Part shown: positions 8,161 through 17,036 of the stretch, piece by piece
Position numbering within the stretch: position 1 is the stretch's first letter
Layout: each line of letters opens with the position of its first letter
Assembly: GCF_016405145.1 (NCBI RefSeq)
Contig: NZ_JAEKIA010000011.1
Coordinates: 16,011-80,010, forward strand
Length of the DNA: 64,000 nucleotides
Reading direction: 5' to 3'
Source: Schaalia cardiffensis
GTDB lineage: Bacteria > Actinomycetota > Actinomycetes > Actinomycetales > Actinomycetaceae
The notes under the pieces: generated by a model
Databases searched by the model: none
Told to the model about the DNA's origin: nothing
What the model saw: only the letters and a program-made list of their open reading frames with translations
Position numbers and translations under genes: made by a program

Positions 8161-8166
8161 ACGCTA
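8161..8166 (-). promoter_or_regulatory. -10 element of the recB-like gene (leaderless)
   Basis: On the minus strand TAGCGT is followed by TGAGTC and ATG at 8154. Confidence 0.55.
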
Positions 8167-8220
8167 GCGCGCCCCATCTTCATCTGCGGATCTCACAAGG
8201 GGCGAAGCAGCCTTGGAGGA

Positions 8221-8226
8221 TAGACT
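8221..8226 (+). promoter_or_regulatory. -10 element of the trmI-arc-dop-pup-pafA operon (leaderless)
   Basis: TAGACT, then seven bases, then ATG 8234. It is divergent from the recB-like promoter 55 bases away and is the only promoter I see upstream of the Pup genes. Confidence 0.55.
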
Positions 8227-8233
8227 GAACAGG

Positions 8234-9313
8234 ATGAATGAGACCCCCACGCCTGACAACGCCCCCGCCGCGCACATCCAGCAGACTCGACTCAGCCAGC
8301 AGACTCGACTCGGCCAAGAGAATCGGCGCGGCCCCCTTGCCGAGGGCGATCGCGTCCAAGTCAAAGACCCCAAGGGACGTTTTCACCAGATCATCCTCGT
8401 GCATGGCGGGAAGTTCCAATCAAACCGCGGAGGCTTCTTACACGACGAAGTCATCGGCCGTCCTGATGGCCAGGTCATCATCACCGAGGAAGGACGCGAA
8501 TTTCAGATCATGCGGCCCCTCATGGTCGACTACGTCATGTCAATGCCCAGGGGCGCGGCCGTTGTCTACCCCAAAGACGCCGGCGTCATCACCCATATGG
8601 GTGATATTTTCCCCGGCGCGACCGTTGTCGAAGCTGGAGCCGGTTCGGGAGCCCTGTCGATGGCGCTCCTCAACGCCGTCGGCCCAGAAGGCCACCTCAT
8701 CTCCGTCGAGCGCCGACAAGAATTCGCCGATATCGCCAGAGCGAATGTCGATCTGTGGTTCGGGGCCGCTCACCCGGCCTGGGATCTGAGAGTCGGGGAC
8801 CTCGCCGCCGAACTCGCCACAATGGAAGAAGGCAGCGTCGACCGGGTCGTTCTCGACATGCTCGCCCCCTGGGAGAACATCACGGCGATCACCCGAGTCC
8901 TCGCACCCGGCGGCGTCCTCGTCTGCTACATCGCGACCGTCACGCAGCTCTCGCGCCTCATGGAGGAACTACGCGGCGCCCAATGCTTCACAGACCCGAT
9001 CACCTGGGAGGACATGCGCCGCGAATGGCATGTCGACGGCCTCGCCGTGCGCCCCGTACACCGCATGGTTGCCCACACCGGCTTCCTCCTTTCAACTCGG
9101 CGCCTCGCTCCCGGGGTCTCGCCTCAAACCCGTTCGACTCGTCCCGCAAAGTCCTCAGAAGGACTCGGGGGCCAATGGGACGAGGAAGACTCCTGGTCCG
9201 ATACGGCGGTGGGCCTGAGAACAGCTTCCGAGAAGAAACTGCGCAAAGTCCGAAGGGACGTGCAGGCGAAGGCCGAAGCCTGGGTCGAGGGGAAGAAGAA
9301 CACCGATGAATGA
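8234..9313 (+). CDS. trmI: tRNA (adenine(58)-N1)-methyltransferase TrmI
   Basis: The 359-residue protein has an N-terminal beta-rich domain and a Rossmann methyltransferase core with the SAM motif VVEAGAGSGALSMALL, followed by VSVERRQEFADIA and VVLDMLAPWENI. It methylates A58 in the T loop of tRNAs as a tetramer. The C-terminal 45 residues are charged and poorly conserved. In M. tuberculosis the orthologue (Rv2118c) also sits next to the proteasome-associated ATPase. ATG 8234 is preferred because of the leaderless -10; TTG 8213 would add seven residues. The end overlaps arc by eight bases. Confidence 0.93.
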   Translation: MNETPTPDNAPAAHIQQTRLSQQTRLGQENRRGPLAEGDRVQVKDPKGRFHQIILVHGGKFQSNRGGFLHDEVIGRPDGQVIITEEGREFQIMRPLMVDYVMSMPRGAAVVYPKDAGVITHMGDIFPGATVVEAGAGSGALSMALLNAVGPEGHLISVERRQEFADIARANVDLWFGAAHPAWDLRVGDLAAELATMEEGSVDRVVLDMLAPWENITAITRVLAPGGVLVCYIATVTQLSRLMEELRGAQCFTDPITWEDMRREWHVDGLAVRPVHRMVAHTGFLLSTRRLAPGVSPQTRSTRPAKSSEGLGGQWDEEDSWSDTAVGLRTASEKKLRKVRRDVQAKAEAWVEGKKNTDE

Positions 9314-10865
9314 GGATCTCAAGGCTGAGCCCACGGAGGACATGCGCCGCCTCATCGTCTCCCTCGAGGAGAAGAACGATCGCCTCGCGAAAGCCCTCCA
9401 TCAGGCGCGCGGTGAACTCGTCAAAGCACAGGCGCAACTCCTCGAAGTGAATCGTCCACCGCTTACTCTTGGGATCTTCCTCAACGCCGACATCGCTTCC
9501 CGGCAGATCGAAGCAGTCGTCAATGGGCGCCACATGCGCCTCGCCGTCTCCCCCTCATTGGACTTGCACAGCCTCGCCTACGGTCAGCGCATCCGCATCG
9601 ACGACAACCTTGTCGCCGTCGCTCCTGACCGTTTCCAACGCACAGGCTCGATCGTCTCCGTCCTTGAACTCGTCGGAAACGATCGCGTCCTCGTTTCAGG
9701 GGAGGGCGGGCAAGAGCACATGCTGTTCCTCGCGGGCCCTGTGCGTCACGGCAACCTGCGCCCCGGCGACTCCCTCGTAGTGGACCTGCGTTCGGGAATC
9801 GCCTTGGAACGCATCATCCGCTCCGATGTCGAGCAACTCCTCACCCCGGAGATTCCGGACACGAACTACGAGGACATCGGGGGCTTGGACGAACAGATCG
9901 CCCAGGTCCGCGACTCGATCGAATTGCCCTTCACCCACCCCGAGATGTACCGCGCCTACGGTCTACGACCCCCCAAGGGCATCCTCTTGTACGGTCCGCC
10001 GGGCTCGGGCAAGACTCTGATCGCGAAAGCCGTCGCGAATTCCCTATCGAAGGCGGGCAGCGGGAAACGCACCTACTTCCTGTCGATCAAAGGACCGGAG
10101 CTTCTCAACAAGTTCGTCGGAGAGACGGAGCGGCAGATCCGCGCGATCTTCTCGAGGGCGCGCTCCCTGGCCGCTGGGGATGTGCCCGTCGTCGTGTTCT
10201 TCGACGAAATGGAAGCGCTTTTCAGGACCCGCGGAACCGGTGTCTCCTCCGACGTGGAAACCATGATCGTCCCCCAGCTCCTCGCGGAAATGGACGGGGT
10301 TGAAGCCCTCGACAATGTCGTCATCATCGGAGCCTCGAACCGGGCCGACATGATCGACCCTGCGGTCTTGCGGCCTGGTCGTCTTGATGTGCGCATCCGC
10401 GTCGAACGGCCCGACCGGGTCGGAGCGCGAGACATTTTCACGAAATACCTCACCCCCAGGATTCCGATCCGTGAAACGGAAATCGCGGCCCACGGCTGCG
10501 CAGAAGCCGCGGTCGATCACATGATCGACCAGGCCGTGGAACGTCTCTTCGTCACAGACGAGACGAGCGCCCTTTTTGACGCGCGCCTCGCCTCGGGGCG
10601 GACACAACGGATCTACTTCAGGGATGTCATCTCAGGGGCGATGATCGCGGGAATCGTGGAGCGGGCGAAGAAACTCGCCATCAAAGATGCTCTCAAAGGT
10701 GAAGAACACGGCCTGTCAGTGGCCCACATCCTCTCAGGCGTTCACGAAGAGATGCGCGAGTCGGTGGAACTGGCCCAGACCTCCTCCCCGGAAGATTGGG
10801 CACGCACCATTGACCTTCGAGAAGAGATCGTTGCGATCTCACAACTCAGAGGAGGGGATGAATGA
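9306..10865 (+). CDS. arc: Proteasome-associated-type AAA ATPase ARC (Mpa family)
   Basis: The 519-residue protein has an N-terminal coiled coil (about 8-48) that binds Pup in the family, tandem OB folds (about 55-175), and an AAA domain with Walker A GPPGSGKT (230-237), Walker B VVFFDEMEALF (D300, E301) and the arginine-finger region RADMIDPAVLRPGR. Family members form hexamers that unfold pupylated proteins. The C-terminus reads ISQLRGGDE, so the GQYL-type tail that docks mycobacterial Mpa to the 20S proteasome is missing, as in proteasome-free actinobacteria. It overlaps trmI upstream and dop downstream (ATGA). Confidence 0.96.
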   Translation: MNEDLKAEPTEDMRRLIVSLEEKNDRLAKALHQARGELVKAQAQLLEVNRPPLTLGIFLNADIASRQIEAVVNGRHMRLAVSPSLDLHSLAYGQRIRIDDNLVAVAPDRFQRTGSIVSVLELVGNDRVLVSGEGGQEHMLFLAGPVRHGNLRPGDSLVVDLRSGIALERIIRSDVEQLLTPEIPDTNYEDIGGLDEQIAQVRDSIELPFTHPEMYRAYGLRPPKGILLYGPPGSGKTLIAKAVANSLSKAGSGKRTYFLSIKGPELLNKFVGETERQIRAIFSRARSLAAGDVPVVVFFDEMEALFRTRGTGVSSDVETMIVPQLLAEMDGVEALDNVVIIGASNRADMIDPAVLRPGRLDVRIRVERPDRVGARDIFTKYLTPRIPIRETEIAAHGCAEAAVDHMIDQAVERLFVTDETSALFDARLASGRTQRIYFRDVISGAMIAGIVERAKKLAIKDALKGEEHGLSVAHILSGVHEEMRESVELAQTSSPEDWARTIDLREEIVAISQLRGGDE

Positions 10866-12373
10866 GGATCATCGGGACTGAAACCGAATACGGCGTCTAC
10901 CGGCCCGGTGACCCCTGGGCGAACCCGATTGCCTTGTCGACTCAAGCCGTTCGCCTCTACGCTGAGATCTCCCGGCACGGTACCGAGGCCGAGGGCGCGG
11001 CGCCGGTGCGTTGGGACTACACGGCAGAAGACCCCCTCAACGATATGCGCGGCATGCGTCTATCACGGGCGGCAGCCGACCCCTCCCTGTTGACGGACGA
11101 TCCCTACCATTTGGCGCCTTCGGGCGGCTCAGAGACGATCGCGCGCCCAAGTCCAGAAGAGCTCGCCCTTCCCGCGCAAACCACAGCGGTCTTGAAGAAC
11201 GGTGCGCGCCTCTACGTTGACCACGCGCACCCCGAATACTCCTCCCCGGAGGCGCTCGGCGCATTCGACGCCGCACTGTGGGACCGTGCGGGCGAAGTCA
11301 TCGCCCGGCGCATCATGGAACGCGCCCAAGCCGAGGGCACGCCCCTGGTCCTCGTGAAGAACAACACCGATGGGAAGGGCGCCGCCTACGGAACCCATGA
11401 GAACTACCGGGTCCAACGCAGCGTCGACTTCGAGGACATTGTTCGGGGGATGACGCCCTTCATGGTGACGCGCCCCGTGATCTGCGGAGCCGGGCGCGTC
11501 GGCCTCGGGCAAAAGTCCCAGATCCCTGGGTTCCAAATGTCGCAGCGCGCGGACTTCGTTGAGAACGAGGTCGGTTTGGAAACGACCTTCAACCGTCCGA
11601 TCATCAACACTCGCGACGAAGCCCACGACGACCCTGCGAAACACCGCAGATTCCACGTCATCGGCGGCGACGGCAATCTTTTCGACGTGTCGATCCTGCT
11701 CAAACTTGGCACGACATCCCTCGTGCTTTGGGCCATTGAACAGGGGCTCGGCCTCGAATGGGAAGCCCTCGGCCTCGACGACCCGGTTCAAGAAACCTGG
11801 AACGTCTCCCACCACCCCGAGCTCGATTATCAGATCGCAACCGCTGGGGGACGCTCCTATAACGGGGCAGAACTCCAGCAGCTCTACCTTGATCTGGTCC
11901 TGGCGACCTTCGAGCGTCTCGGAACCACTCCCGACGAGGTCGACGCCCGGGTCCTTGAAATGTGGCAATCCGTCCTCGACCGGATGCGCGCCGATCTTTT
12001 CTCAGTCGCCGCAGATGTCGAATGGGTCGGAAAATACCAGCTGCTCGCCCGCGCGCGCGAGCGAGCAGGCTGTGAATGGTCAGACCCGAGGCTCGCGGCA
12101 ATGGACCTGCAATGGGCGGATCTTCGCCCCGAGCATTCCCTCGCGATGCGCCTCGCGAAGGCGGGGCGCGTCACGAGGCTCTTCACCGAGACACAGGTTG
12201 AAAAGGCGGCAGACACTCCTCCGACGAACACCCGCGCCTACGGGCGCGGCTTGGCGGTCGCCCAAAGAAAAGACCTTGTGAAGGCATCGTGGACCTCCCT
12301 CGTCCTCGACCCCGGGGTGGGCGACCTGATCCGTCACCCCATCGCCGATGCCGCGAGCAGCGGCGAACTGTGA
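10862..12373 (+). CDS. dop: Depupylase / Pup deamidase Dop
   Basis: The 503-residue protein has the carboxylate-amine ligase-like fold of the Dop/PafA family, beginning RIIGTETEYGVY with metal/ATP-binding glutamates E7 and E9. The insertion around SRAAADPSLLTDDPYHLAP marks Dop rather than PafA (the Dop loop). Further family motifs are KNNTDGKGAAYGTHENY and RPIINTRDE. It deamidates the C-terminal glutamine of Pup and removes Pup from conjugates. Its start overlaps the arc stop (ATGA), and pup follows 17 bases after its stop. Confidence 0.97.
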   Translation: MRIIGTETEYGVYRPGDPWANPIALSTQAVRLYAEISRHGTEAEGAAPVRWDYTAEDPLNDMRGMRLSRAAADPSLLTDDPYHLAPSGGSETIARPSPEELALPAQTTAVLKNGARLYVDHAHPEYSSPEALGAFDAALWDRAGEVIARRIMERAQAEGTPLVLVKNNTDGKGAAYGTHENYRVQRSVDFEDIVRGMTPFMVTRPVICGAGRVGLGQKSQIPGFQMSQRADFVENEVGLETTFNRPIINTRDEAHDDPAKHRRFHVIGGDGNLFDVSILLKLGTTSLVLWAIEQGLGLEWEALGLDDPVQETWNVSHHPELDYQIATAGGRSYNGAELQQLYLDLVLATFERLGTTPDEVDARVLEMWQSVLDRMRADLFSVAADVEWVGKYQLLARARERAGCEWSDPRLAAMDLQWADLRPEHSLAMRLAKAGRVTRLFTETQVEKAADTPPTNTRAYGRGLAVAQRKDLVKASWTSLVLDPGVGDLIRHPIADAASSGEL

Positions 12374-12390
12374 ACCCAAGGAGAACACAC

Positions 12391-12573
12391 ATGGACAGCA
12401 GGCAGATCTTCGCCCCCTCCGGCCCGGACAACGAGCCGGAGGAACTCGGCGGTGCAGGCCAGGTTCAGGCCTTCACCCAGTCCCTCGATGATCTTCTCGA
12501 CGAAATCGACTCCGTCCTCGAAACCAATGCAGAGGCCTTCGTTCAGGGCTTCGTGCAGAAGGGCGGCCAGTGA
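12391..12573 (+). CDS. pup: Prokaryotic ubiquitin-like protein Pup
   Basis: The 60-residue protein starts at ATG 12391, preceded by AAGGAG, and ends QKGGQ. The C-terminal Gly-Gly-Gln is the Dop-dependent form: Dop converts Gln to Glu before ligation to substrate lysines by PafA. The central part, SLDDLLDEIDSVLETNAEAF, is the acidic helix that binds the ARC coiled coil. The N-terminus is polar and disordered-looking. It lies between dop and pafA in one operon. Confidence 0.97.
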   Translation: MDSRQIFAPSGPDNEPEELGGAGQVQAFTQSLDDLLDEIDSVLETNAEAFVQGFVQKGGQ

Positions 12574-12574
12574 G

Positions 12575-13963
12575 GTGAGGCGCCGAGTCGTCGGAATCGA
12601 GACCGAGTACGGGCTCATGGCCGCCACCGCCGAAGGCGGAGCTTCCAGCATGGACGCCGAGCACGCGGCAGCGCAGCTCTTCAACCCCTTCCTTCGCGCA
12701 GGACGATCCTCCAACCTCTTCTTGAGGAACGGGGGACGCCTCTATCTCGACGTCGGCGCCCACCCTGAATATGCGACCGCGGAATGCGACCGCCTCGAAG
12801 ACCTGCTCGAACAAGACCGCGCAGGTTCGCTGATTTTGGCTGAACTTGCCCTCGAAGCCGATAAGGCCTTCGAAGAACTCGGACAGCCTGAAAGGCTGCA
12901 CCTATTCCGCAACAACCTCGATTCTCAGGGCAATTCCTGCGGCTGCCACGAGAACTACCTCCTGCACCGCAGACGCGACTTCCGCCAGGTCGCCGACGCC
13001 CTCGTCTCCTTCTTCACGACCCGTCAGATCCTCGTCGGCAACGGCAAGATTCGGCACAGCGCTTCAGGGGCGGCACTGAGCTTCTCCCAACGCGCCGAAC
13101 AGATGTGGGACATGGTCTCCTCCGCGACGACGCGTTCACGACCGATCATCAACACCCGAGATGAACCCCTCGCCGATTCGGGCTCCTATCGACGCATGCA
13201 CGTCATCGTTGGCGACACGAATGTCGCAGAGCCAACGAGCGCCCTGAAGATCGGCATGACGGAGCTGCTTTTGCAGGCCGTGGAAGACGGACTTGTCATT
13301 GAGGATCTCGCTTTGGCGGACCCGATGCGGGCGATCCGCGAGATCTCAGTGGATCTGAGCGGCTCAACGCGGATCGAATTGGCCAATGGCCGCTGGGCGA
13401 CTCCGATCGAGATTCAAAAAACGATCCGCGAGCGCGTGCTTGACTCCATTGACCCGGATTCAATGGATGAGATGCACCTGTACCTCGTCGACTTGTGGGG
13501 GCGCGGCCTCGACGCGATTTCAAGTGGCGACTGGTCCACTGTGGAAACGGAACTCGATATTGCGATCAAGCGCAAGCTCTTATCGACCTACGCGGCGAAG
13601 ATCGGCACGACACTTGCAGACCCCAGAGTCGCGCGACTCGAACTGTCGTACCACGACATCACCGCCCAGGGGCTCTTGCCAAAACTCGAAGGCGCGGGCC
13701 TGGTCAAGCGCCTCACCTGCCCTGAAGGTGTCAGGCGCGCGATCACGACGCCCCCGCAAACGACCCGTGCGCGCCTGCGGGGCGCGATCATTGGCGCAGC
13801 GGAAGATGCTCGCGCCGATGTGAGTGTCGACTGGGTGCACGCCCGATTGGATGACCATATGACGCCCCCGCTCTCCCTCCAAGATCCTCTGGCAAGCGAG
13901 GATCCGCGCGTCGACGCTTTCATTGAGAAGATCTACGATCACGCCCCGGTGTTGCCAGCATGA
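12575..13963 (+). CDS. pafA: Pup-protein ligase PafA
   Basis: The 462-residue protein starts at GTG 12575, one base after the pup stop, reading MRRRVVGIETEYGLM with the family glutamates E9 and E11. FRNNLDSQGNSCGCHENYL and RPIINTRDEPLA are the nucleotide/metal-binding motifs shared with Dop, and there is no Dop loop. It couples deamidated Pup through its gamma-carboxyl to lysines of target proteins using ATP. In proteasome-bearing actinobacteria prcB and prcA commonly lie next to pup; here pafA follows pup directly. Confidence 0.97.
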   Translation: MRRRVVGIETEYGLMAATAEGGASSMDAEHAAAQLFNPFLRAGRSSNLFLRNGGRLYLDVGAHPEYATAECDRLEDLLEQDRAGSLILAELALEADKAFEELGQPERLHLFRNNLDSQGNSCGCHENYLLHRRRDFRQVADALVSFFTTRQILVGNGKIRHSASGAALSFSQRAEQMWDMVSSATTRSRPIINTRDEPLADSGSYRRMHVIVGDTNVAEPTSALKIGMTELLLQAVEDGLVIEDLALADPMRAIREISVDLSGSTRIELANGRWATPIEIQKTIRERVLDSIDPDSMDEMHLYLVDLWGRGLDAISSGDWSTVETELDIAIKRKLLSTYAAKIGTTLADPRVARLELSYHDITAQGLLPKLEGAGLVKRLTCPEGVRRAITTPPQTTRARLRGAIIGAAEDARADVSVDWVHARLDDHMTPPLSLQDPLASEDPRVDAFIEKIYDHAPVLPA

Positions 13964-14931
13964 GCTCTCCTTTCCCTGATCGACGCCACAGGAAACGTCC
14001 GAAGAAGAGGCGCCTGCCTTGGGTTCTCCTCGGCCTCGTTCTTGTGCTGCTTTTCAGCTTGGGCGTACTCGCAGTCCTGCGCCCCTGGGAAGAAGCGACA
14101 GACACGGCCCAATCAGCGCCCCTCGGGGCTTTGGATGCGGTGTCTGTTTCCGGGCGCGCGGGAGCGACCCCCGTCATCTCTTTGACGAGACCACTGACAG
14201 TTGGGGCCCTGAAATTCAGAGTCCTGGAAAACGGGGAGGGCAGGGACATCAGCTCGGGTTCCCCGGTGCTCTTATCCCTCAGTTCTTTCGACGGGACTTC
14301 CGGAGCGTCAAAGTCCCCAAGGGGGCGGCCCCGCCTCGTCGTCGGGCATGCGCATCCCGAAGCACTCGGCGTGGATCTGGCGAGCCTGGTCATCGGCCAG
14401 AAGGAAGGGGCCCGGATCGTGACGATCCGTCCCCTCGGTTCTCAGGCCGATGGTACGACGCCAAGTGAGATCACAGTGATCGATATTCTCGCCTCGAGCG
14501 CCTACGGGGATGAGAACACTGGAGAACATGCGGGGCCCCTTCAGGTTGAGATGACCGCGGACGGCCCCCTCGTCACTCACGATGCGAGTGTGCCGAGGGG
14601 GACGAGCGTCCAAACGCTCATCCGCGGCGACGGCCCCCAGGTGAGGGAACATGATCGCGTTGTCGCACAGTATGCCGTGATCGGATGGTCCGATTCCCTC
14701 GTCCGCTCGTCGACTTGGCTCGATGGGATGCCCCAACTTGTTCCCCTCGACTCGACGATGAAGGGACTTTCGGAGGCTCTGGTCGACCGCAGGGTCGGTT
14801 CACGCCTGGCGATCACGGTCCCACCCGATCTTGCTACCGGAGATGACACCTTGTGCATTGTCATCGATATTCTCGGAACGGAGCCCGCCGGGGAGGATGA
14901 GCCCGAAGCTGAGGACGAGTCCGCGCGTTGA
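13960..14931 (+). CDS. Membrane-anchored protein with two degenerate FKBP-like domains
   Basis: The 323-residue protein has a basic N-terminus (residues 5-19), a single membrane helix (about 20-41, LPWVLLGLVLVLLFSLGVLAVL) and an extracytoplasmic part. Two segments resemble FKBP folds: about 80-190 (ENGEGRDISSGSPVLLSLSS to SEITVIDIL) and about 215-310 (RGDGPQVREHDRVVAQYAVIG to DTLCIVIDILG). The FDSS motif of active FKBPs is replaced by LVRSS and the VIPGW segment by STMKG, so prolyl isomerase activity is doubtful. The start overlaps the pafA stop (ATGA). An FKBP-type gene after pafA is also known from Streptomyces. Confidence 0.75.
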   Translation: MSSPFPDRRHRKRPKKRRLPWVLLGLVLVLLFSLGVLAVLRPWEEATDTAQSAPLGALDAVSVSGRAGATPVISLTRPLTVGALKFRVLENGEGRDISSGSPVLLSLSSFDGTSGASKSPRGRPRLVVGHAHPEALGVDLASLVIGQKEGARIVTIRPLGSQADGTTPSEITVIDILASSAYGDENTGEHAGPLQVEMTADGPLVTHDASVPRGTSVQTLIRGDGPQVREHDRVVAQYAVIGWSDSLVRSSTWLDGMPQLVPLDSTMKGLSEALVDRRVGSRLAITVPPDLATGDDTLCIVIDILGTEPAGEDEPEAEDESAR

Positions 14932-14934
14932 ACA

Positions 14935-14954
14935 GGGCGGGGTGACGAACGCCC
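14935..14954 (+). terminator. Terminator of the Pup operon
   Basis: GGGCG and CGCCC form a 5-bp GC stem with a 10-base loop, followed directly by ACTTTTC. It lies just after the FKBP-like gene and before the hisF promoter. Confidence 0.55.
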
Positions 14955-14995
14955 ACTTTTCTGGACTGCGCTCGAAGAAGCCGCATCCGGGCAAC

Positions 14996-15001
14996 TAGGA
15001 T
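14996..15001 (+). promoter_or_regulatory. -10 element of hisF (leaderless)
   Basis: TAGGAT, then CAGAGC, then ATG 15008. No Shine-Dalgarno sequence. Confidence 0.6.
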
Positions 15002-15007
15002 CAGAGC

Positions 15008-15781
15008 ATGCCCGTAGCTTTGCGTATCATCCCCTGCCTTGATGTTGATGCTGGTCGCGTCGTCAAAGGCGTGAATTTTGAGAATCTTCGCGATGCCGGG
15101 GACCCGGTGGAACTCGCCTCCCGCTACAGCACAGAAGGCGCTGACGAAATCACCTTCCTCGACGTTTCGGCCTCCTCACAGGGACGCGCCACAATGCTCG
15201 ATGTCGTCGCCAAGACCGCCGAAGAGGTTTTCGTGCCGCTCACGGTCGGAGGTGGGGTCCGCAGTGTCGAGGACGTGGCCCGCCTCCTCGCCCACGGCGC
15301 AGACAAGGTCGGCATCAACACGGCCGCGATCGCAGACCCTGATCTCATCTCAAGGGTCGCGGATCGTTTCGGCGATCAGGTCCTCGTCCTGTCCGTTGAC
15401 GCACGCAGATGTCCCGAGGGCGTGACCACGGCCTCCGGTTTTGAGGTGACGACCCACGGCGGCAAACGCTCCACCGGCATTGACGCCCTCGAATGGGCTC
15501 TGAAAGCCGCTTCCCTTGGCGCAGGGGAGATTCTGTTGAATTCCATGGACGCTGATGGGGTGCGCACGGGTTTCGACCTTGAGATGCTCACCGTGTTCCG
15601 CTCCGAAGTCACCATCCCACTGATCGCCTCCGGGGGAGCGGGCACGGTCGAGCATTTCCTGGAAGCGGCGCGAACGGGCGCGGACGCGCTCCTAGCCGCT
15701 TCGGTGTTCCACTTCGGCGAAGTTGCGATCTCAGACGTGAAGAACGCGCTTCACAAGGTGGGCTTCGAGGTCCGCATCTGA
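15008..15781 (+). CDS. hisF: Imidazole glycerol phosphate synthase subunit HisF
   Basis: The 257-residue TIM barrel has the catalytic aspartates D12 (IIPCLDVD) and D131 (VLSVDARR) and phosphate-binding loops [10 protein letters not shown] and LIASGGAGT. With HisH it converts PRFAR and ammonia to IGP and AICAR in histidine synthesis. hisH is not adjacent; hisE and hisG are about 25 kb away, so the histidine genes are dispersed. Confidence 0.97.
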   Translation: MPVALRIIPCLDVDAGRVVKGVNFENLRDAGDPVELASRYSTEGADEITFLDVSASSQGRATMLDVVAKTAEEVFVPLTVGGGVRSVEDVARLLAHGADKVGINTAAIADPDLISRVADRFGDQVLVLSVDARRCPEGVTTASGFEVTTHGGKRSTGIDALEWALKAASLGAGEILLNSMDADGVRTGFDLEMLTVFRSEVTIPLIASGGAGTVEHFLEAARTGADALLAASVFHFGEVAISDVKNALHKVGFEVRI

Positions 15782-15824
15782 GGACCACCGGGGCCGGGGC
15801 CCTTCGCTGTGGGAGACTGAGGGC

Positions 15825-17036
15825 ATGCTCAGATGGATGACCGCGGGAGAATCGCACGGGCCAGCGCTGGTCGCCGTGATCGAAGGGGTTCCTGCTGGCC
15901 TGGAGTTACAGACCTCAGACTTTGAAAGGGCGCTGTGGAGGCGCCGACTCGGACACGGGCGAGGAGCCCGTCAAAAGTTTGAGAAGGACCGAGTGAGGAT
16001 CCTCGGCGGGGTTCGCCACGGCCTGACTTTCGGCGCTCCGATTGCTATTGAGATTGCGAACTCGGAGTGGCCGAAATGGGAGACCGTCATGTCGGCCGAC
16101 CCGGTGGATCCCGAAGCGTTGCTTATCGATGCGGGAAGCGGGGACGAACGCGAAATCGCGCGCAACAAGCCCTTGACCAGACCCCGCCCCGGGCACGCCG
16201 ACCTGGCGGGAATGCTCTCCTACGAACTTGAAGACGCCAGGCCCGTCCTCGAGCGCGCCTCAGCGAGAGAGACCGCGGCGCGCGTCGCCCTCGGGGCGGT
16301 GGCGGAAGCGATTCTCACCCAGGTCGGGGGAGTGCAACTCCTCAGCCACGTCATCCAGGTCGGAAGCCTGCGTGCCGAAGAACCCATCCTGCCGATGCCG
16401 GGCGACGAGGAAGCACTCAACGCCTCCGCGATGCGGACCCTCGACGCGGATCTCGATCAACGATTCCGCGAACTCGTGGACCACACGAAAGCCAATGGCA
16501 ACACCATCGGAGGGGTCGTGGAGGTCATCGCCTGGGGTGTTCCAATCGGATTGGGAAGCCATGTGAGCGCCCGCGCACGCTTGGACGCGAAGATCGCTCA
16601 CGCCCTCATGTCGATCCAATCAGTCAAAGGCGTGGAGATCGGTGACGGCTTCGCCCAGGCGGCGATGCTCGGCTCTGAGGCCCACGATGAAATCCTCAAA
16701 GGCCCAGACGGCCACCTGCTGCGGGCCTCCAACCACGCCGGCGGAATCGAGGGCGGCACCTCGAACGGCCAACCGATCGTCGTGCGCGCCGCATTCAAAG
16801 CGATCTCAACCGTGCCCCGCGCCCTGCGCAGCGTTGACCTGGCAAGCGGAGAAGAAGCCCTCGGCCTTCACCAGCGTTCTGACACCTGTCAGCTCGTGCC
16901 CGGCGCACTGATCGCCCAGGCCGAACTCGCCCTCGTCCTCGCCGATGCCCTCTTCGAACACGCCGGAGGAAAAAGCGTCGCCGAAATGAGGCGCAATCTT
17001 GAGGCCTACCGCCAGCGAGTGGGGGAGCGCGCATGA
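15825..17036 (+). CDS. aroC: Chorismate synthase
   Basis: The 403-residue protein begins LRWMTAGESHGPALVAVIEGVPAG, the family signature, and contains RRRLGHGRGARQKFEKD and ASNHAGGIEGGTSNGQ. It makes chorismate from EPSP with reduced FMN, the last shared step of aromatic synthesis. GAGACT six bases before the ATG resembles a weak leaderless -10. The stop overlaps aroKB by four bases, so the two genes are translationally coupled. Confidence 0.97.
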   Translation: MLRWMTAGESHGPALVAVIEGVPAGLELQTSDFERALWRRRLGHGRGARQKFEKDRVRILGGVRHGLTFGAPIAIEIANSEWPKWETVMSADPVDPEALLIDAGSGDEREIARNKPLTRPRPGHADLAGMLSYELEDARPVLERASARETAARVALGAVAEAILTQVGGVQLLSHVIQVGSLRAEEPILPMPGDEEALNASAMRTLDADLDQRFRELVDHTKANGNTIGGVVEVIAWGVPIGLGSHVSARARLDAKIAHALMSIQSVKGVEIGDGFAQAAMLGSEAHDEILKGPDGHLLRASNHAGGIEGGTSNGQPIVVRAAFKAISTVPRALRSVDLASGEEALGLHQRSDTCQLVPGALIAQAELALVLADALFEHAGGKSVAEMRRNLEAYRQRVGERA

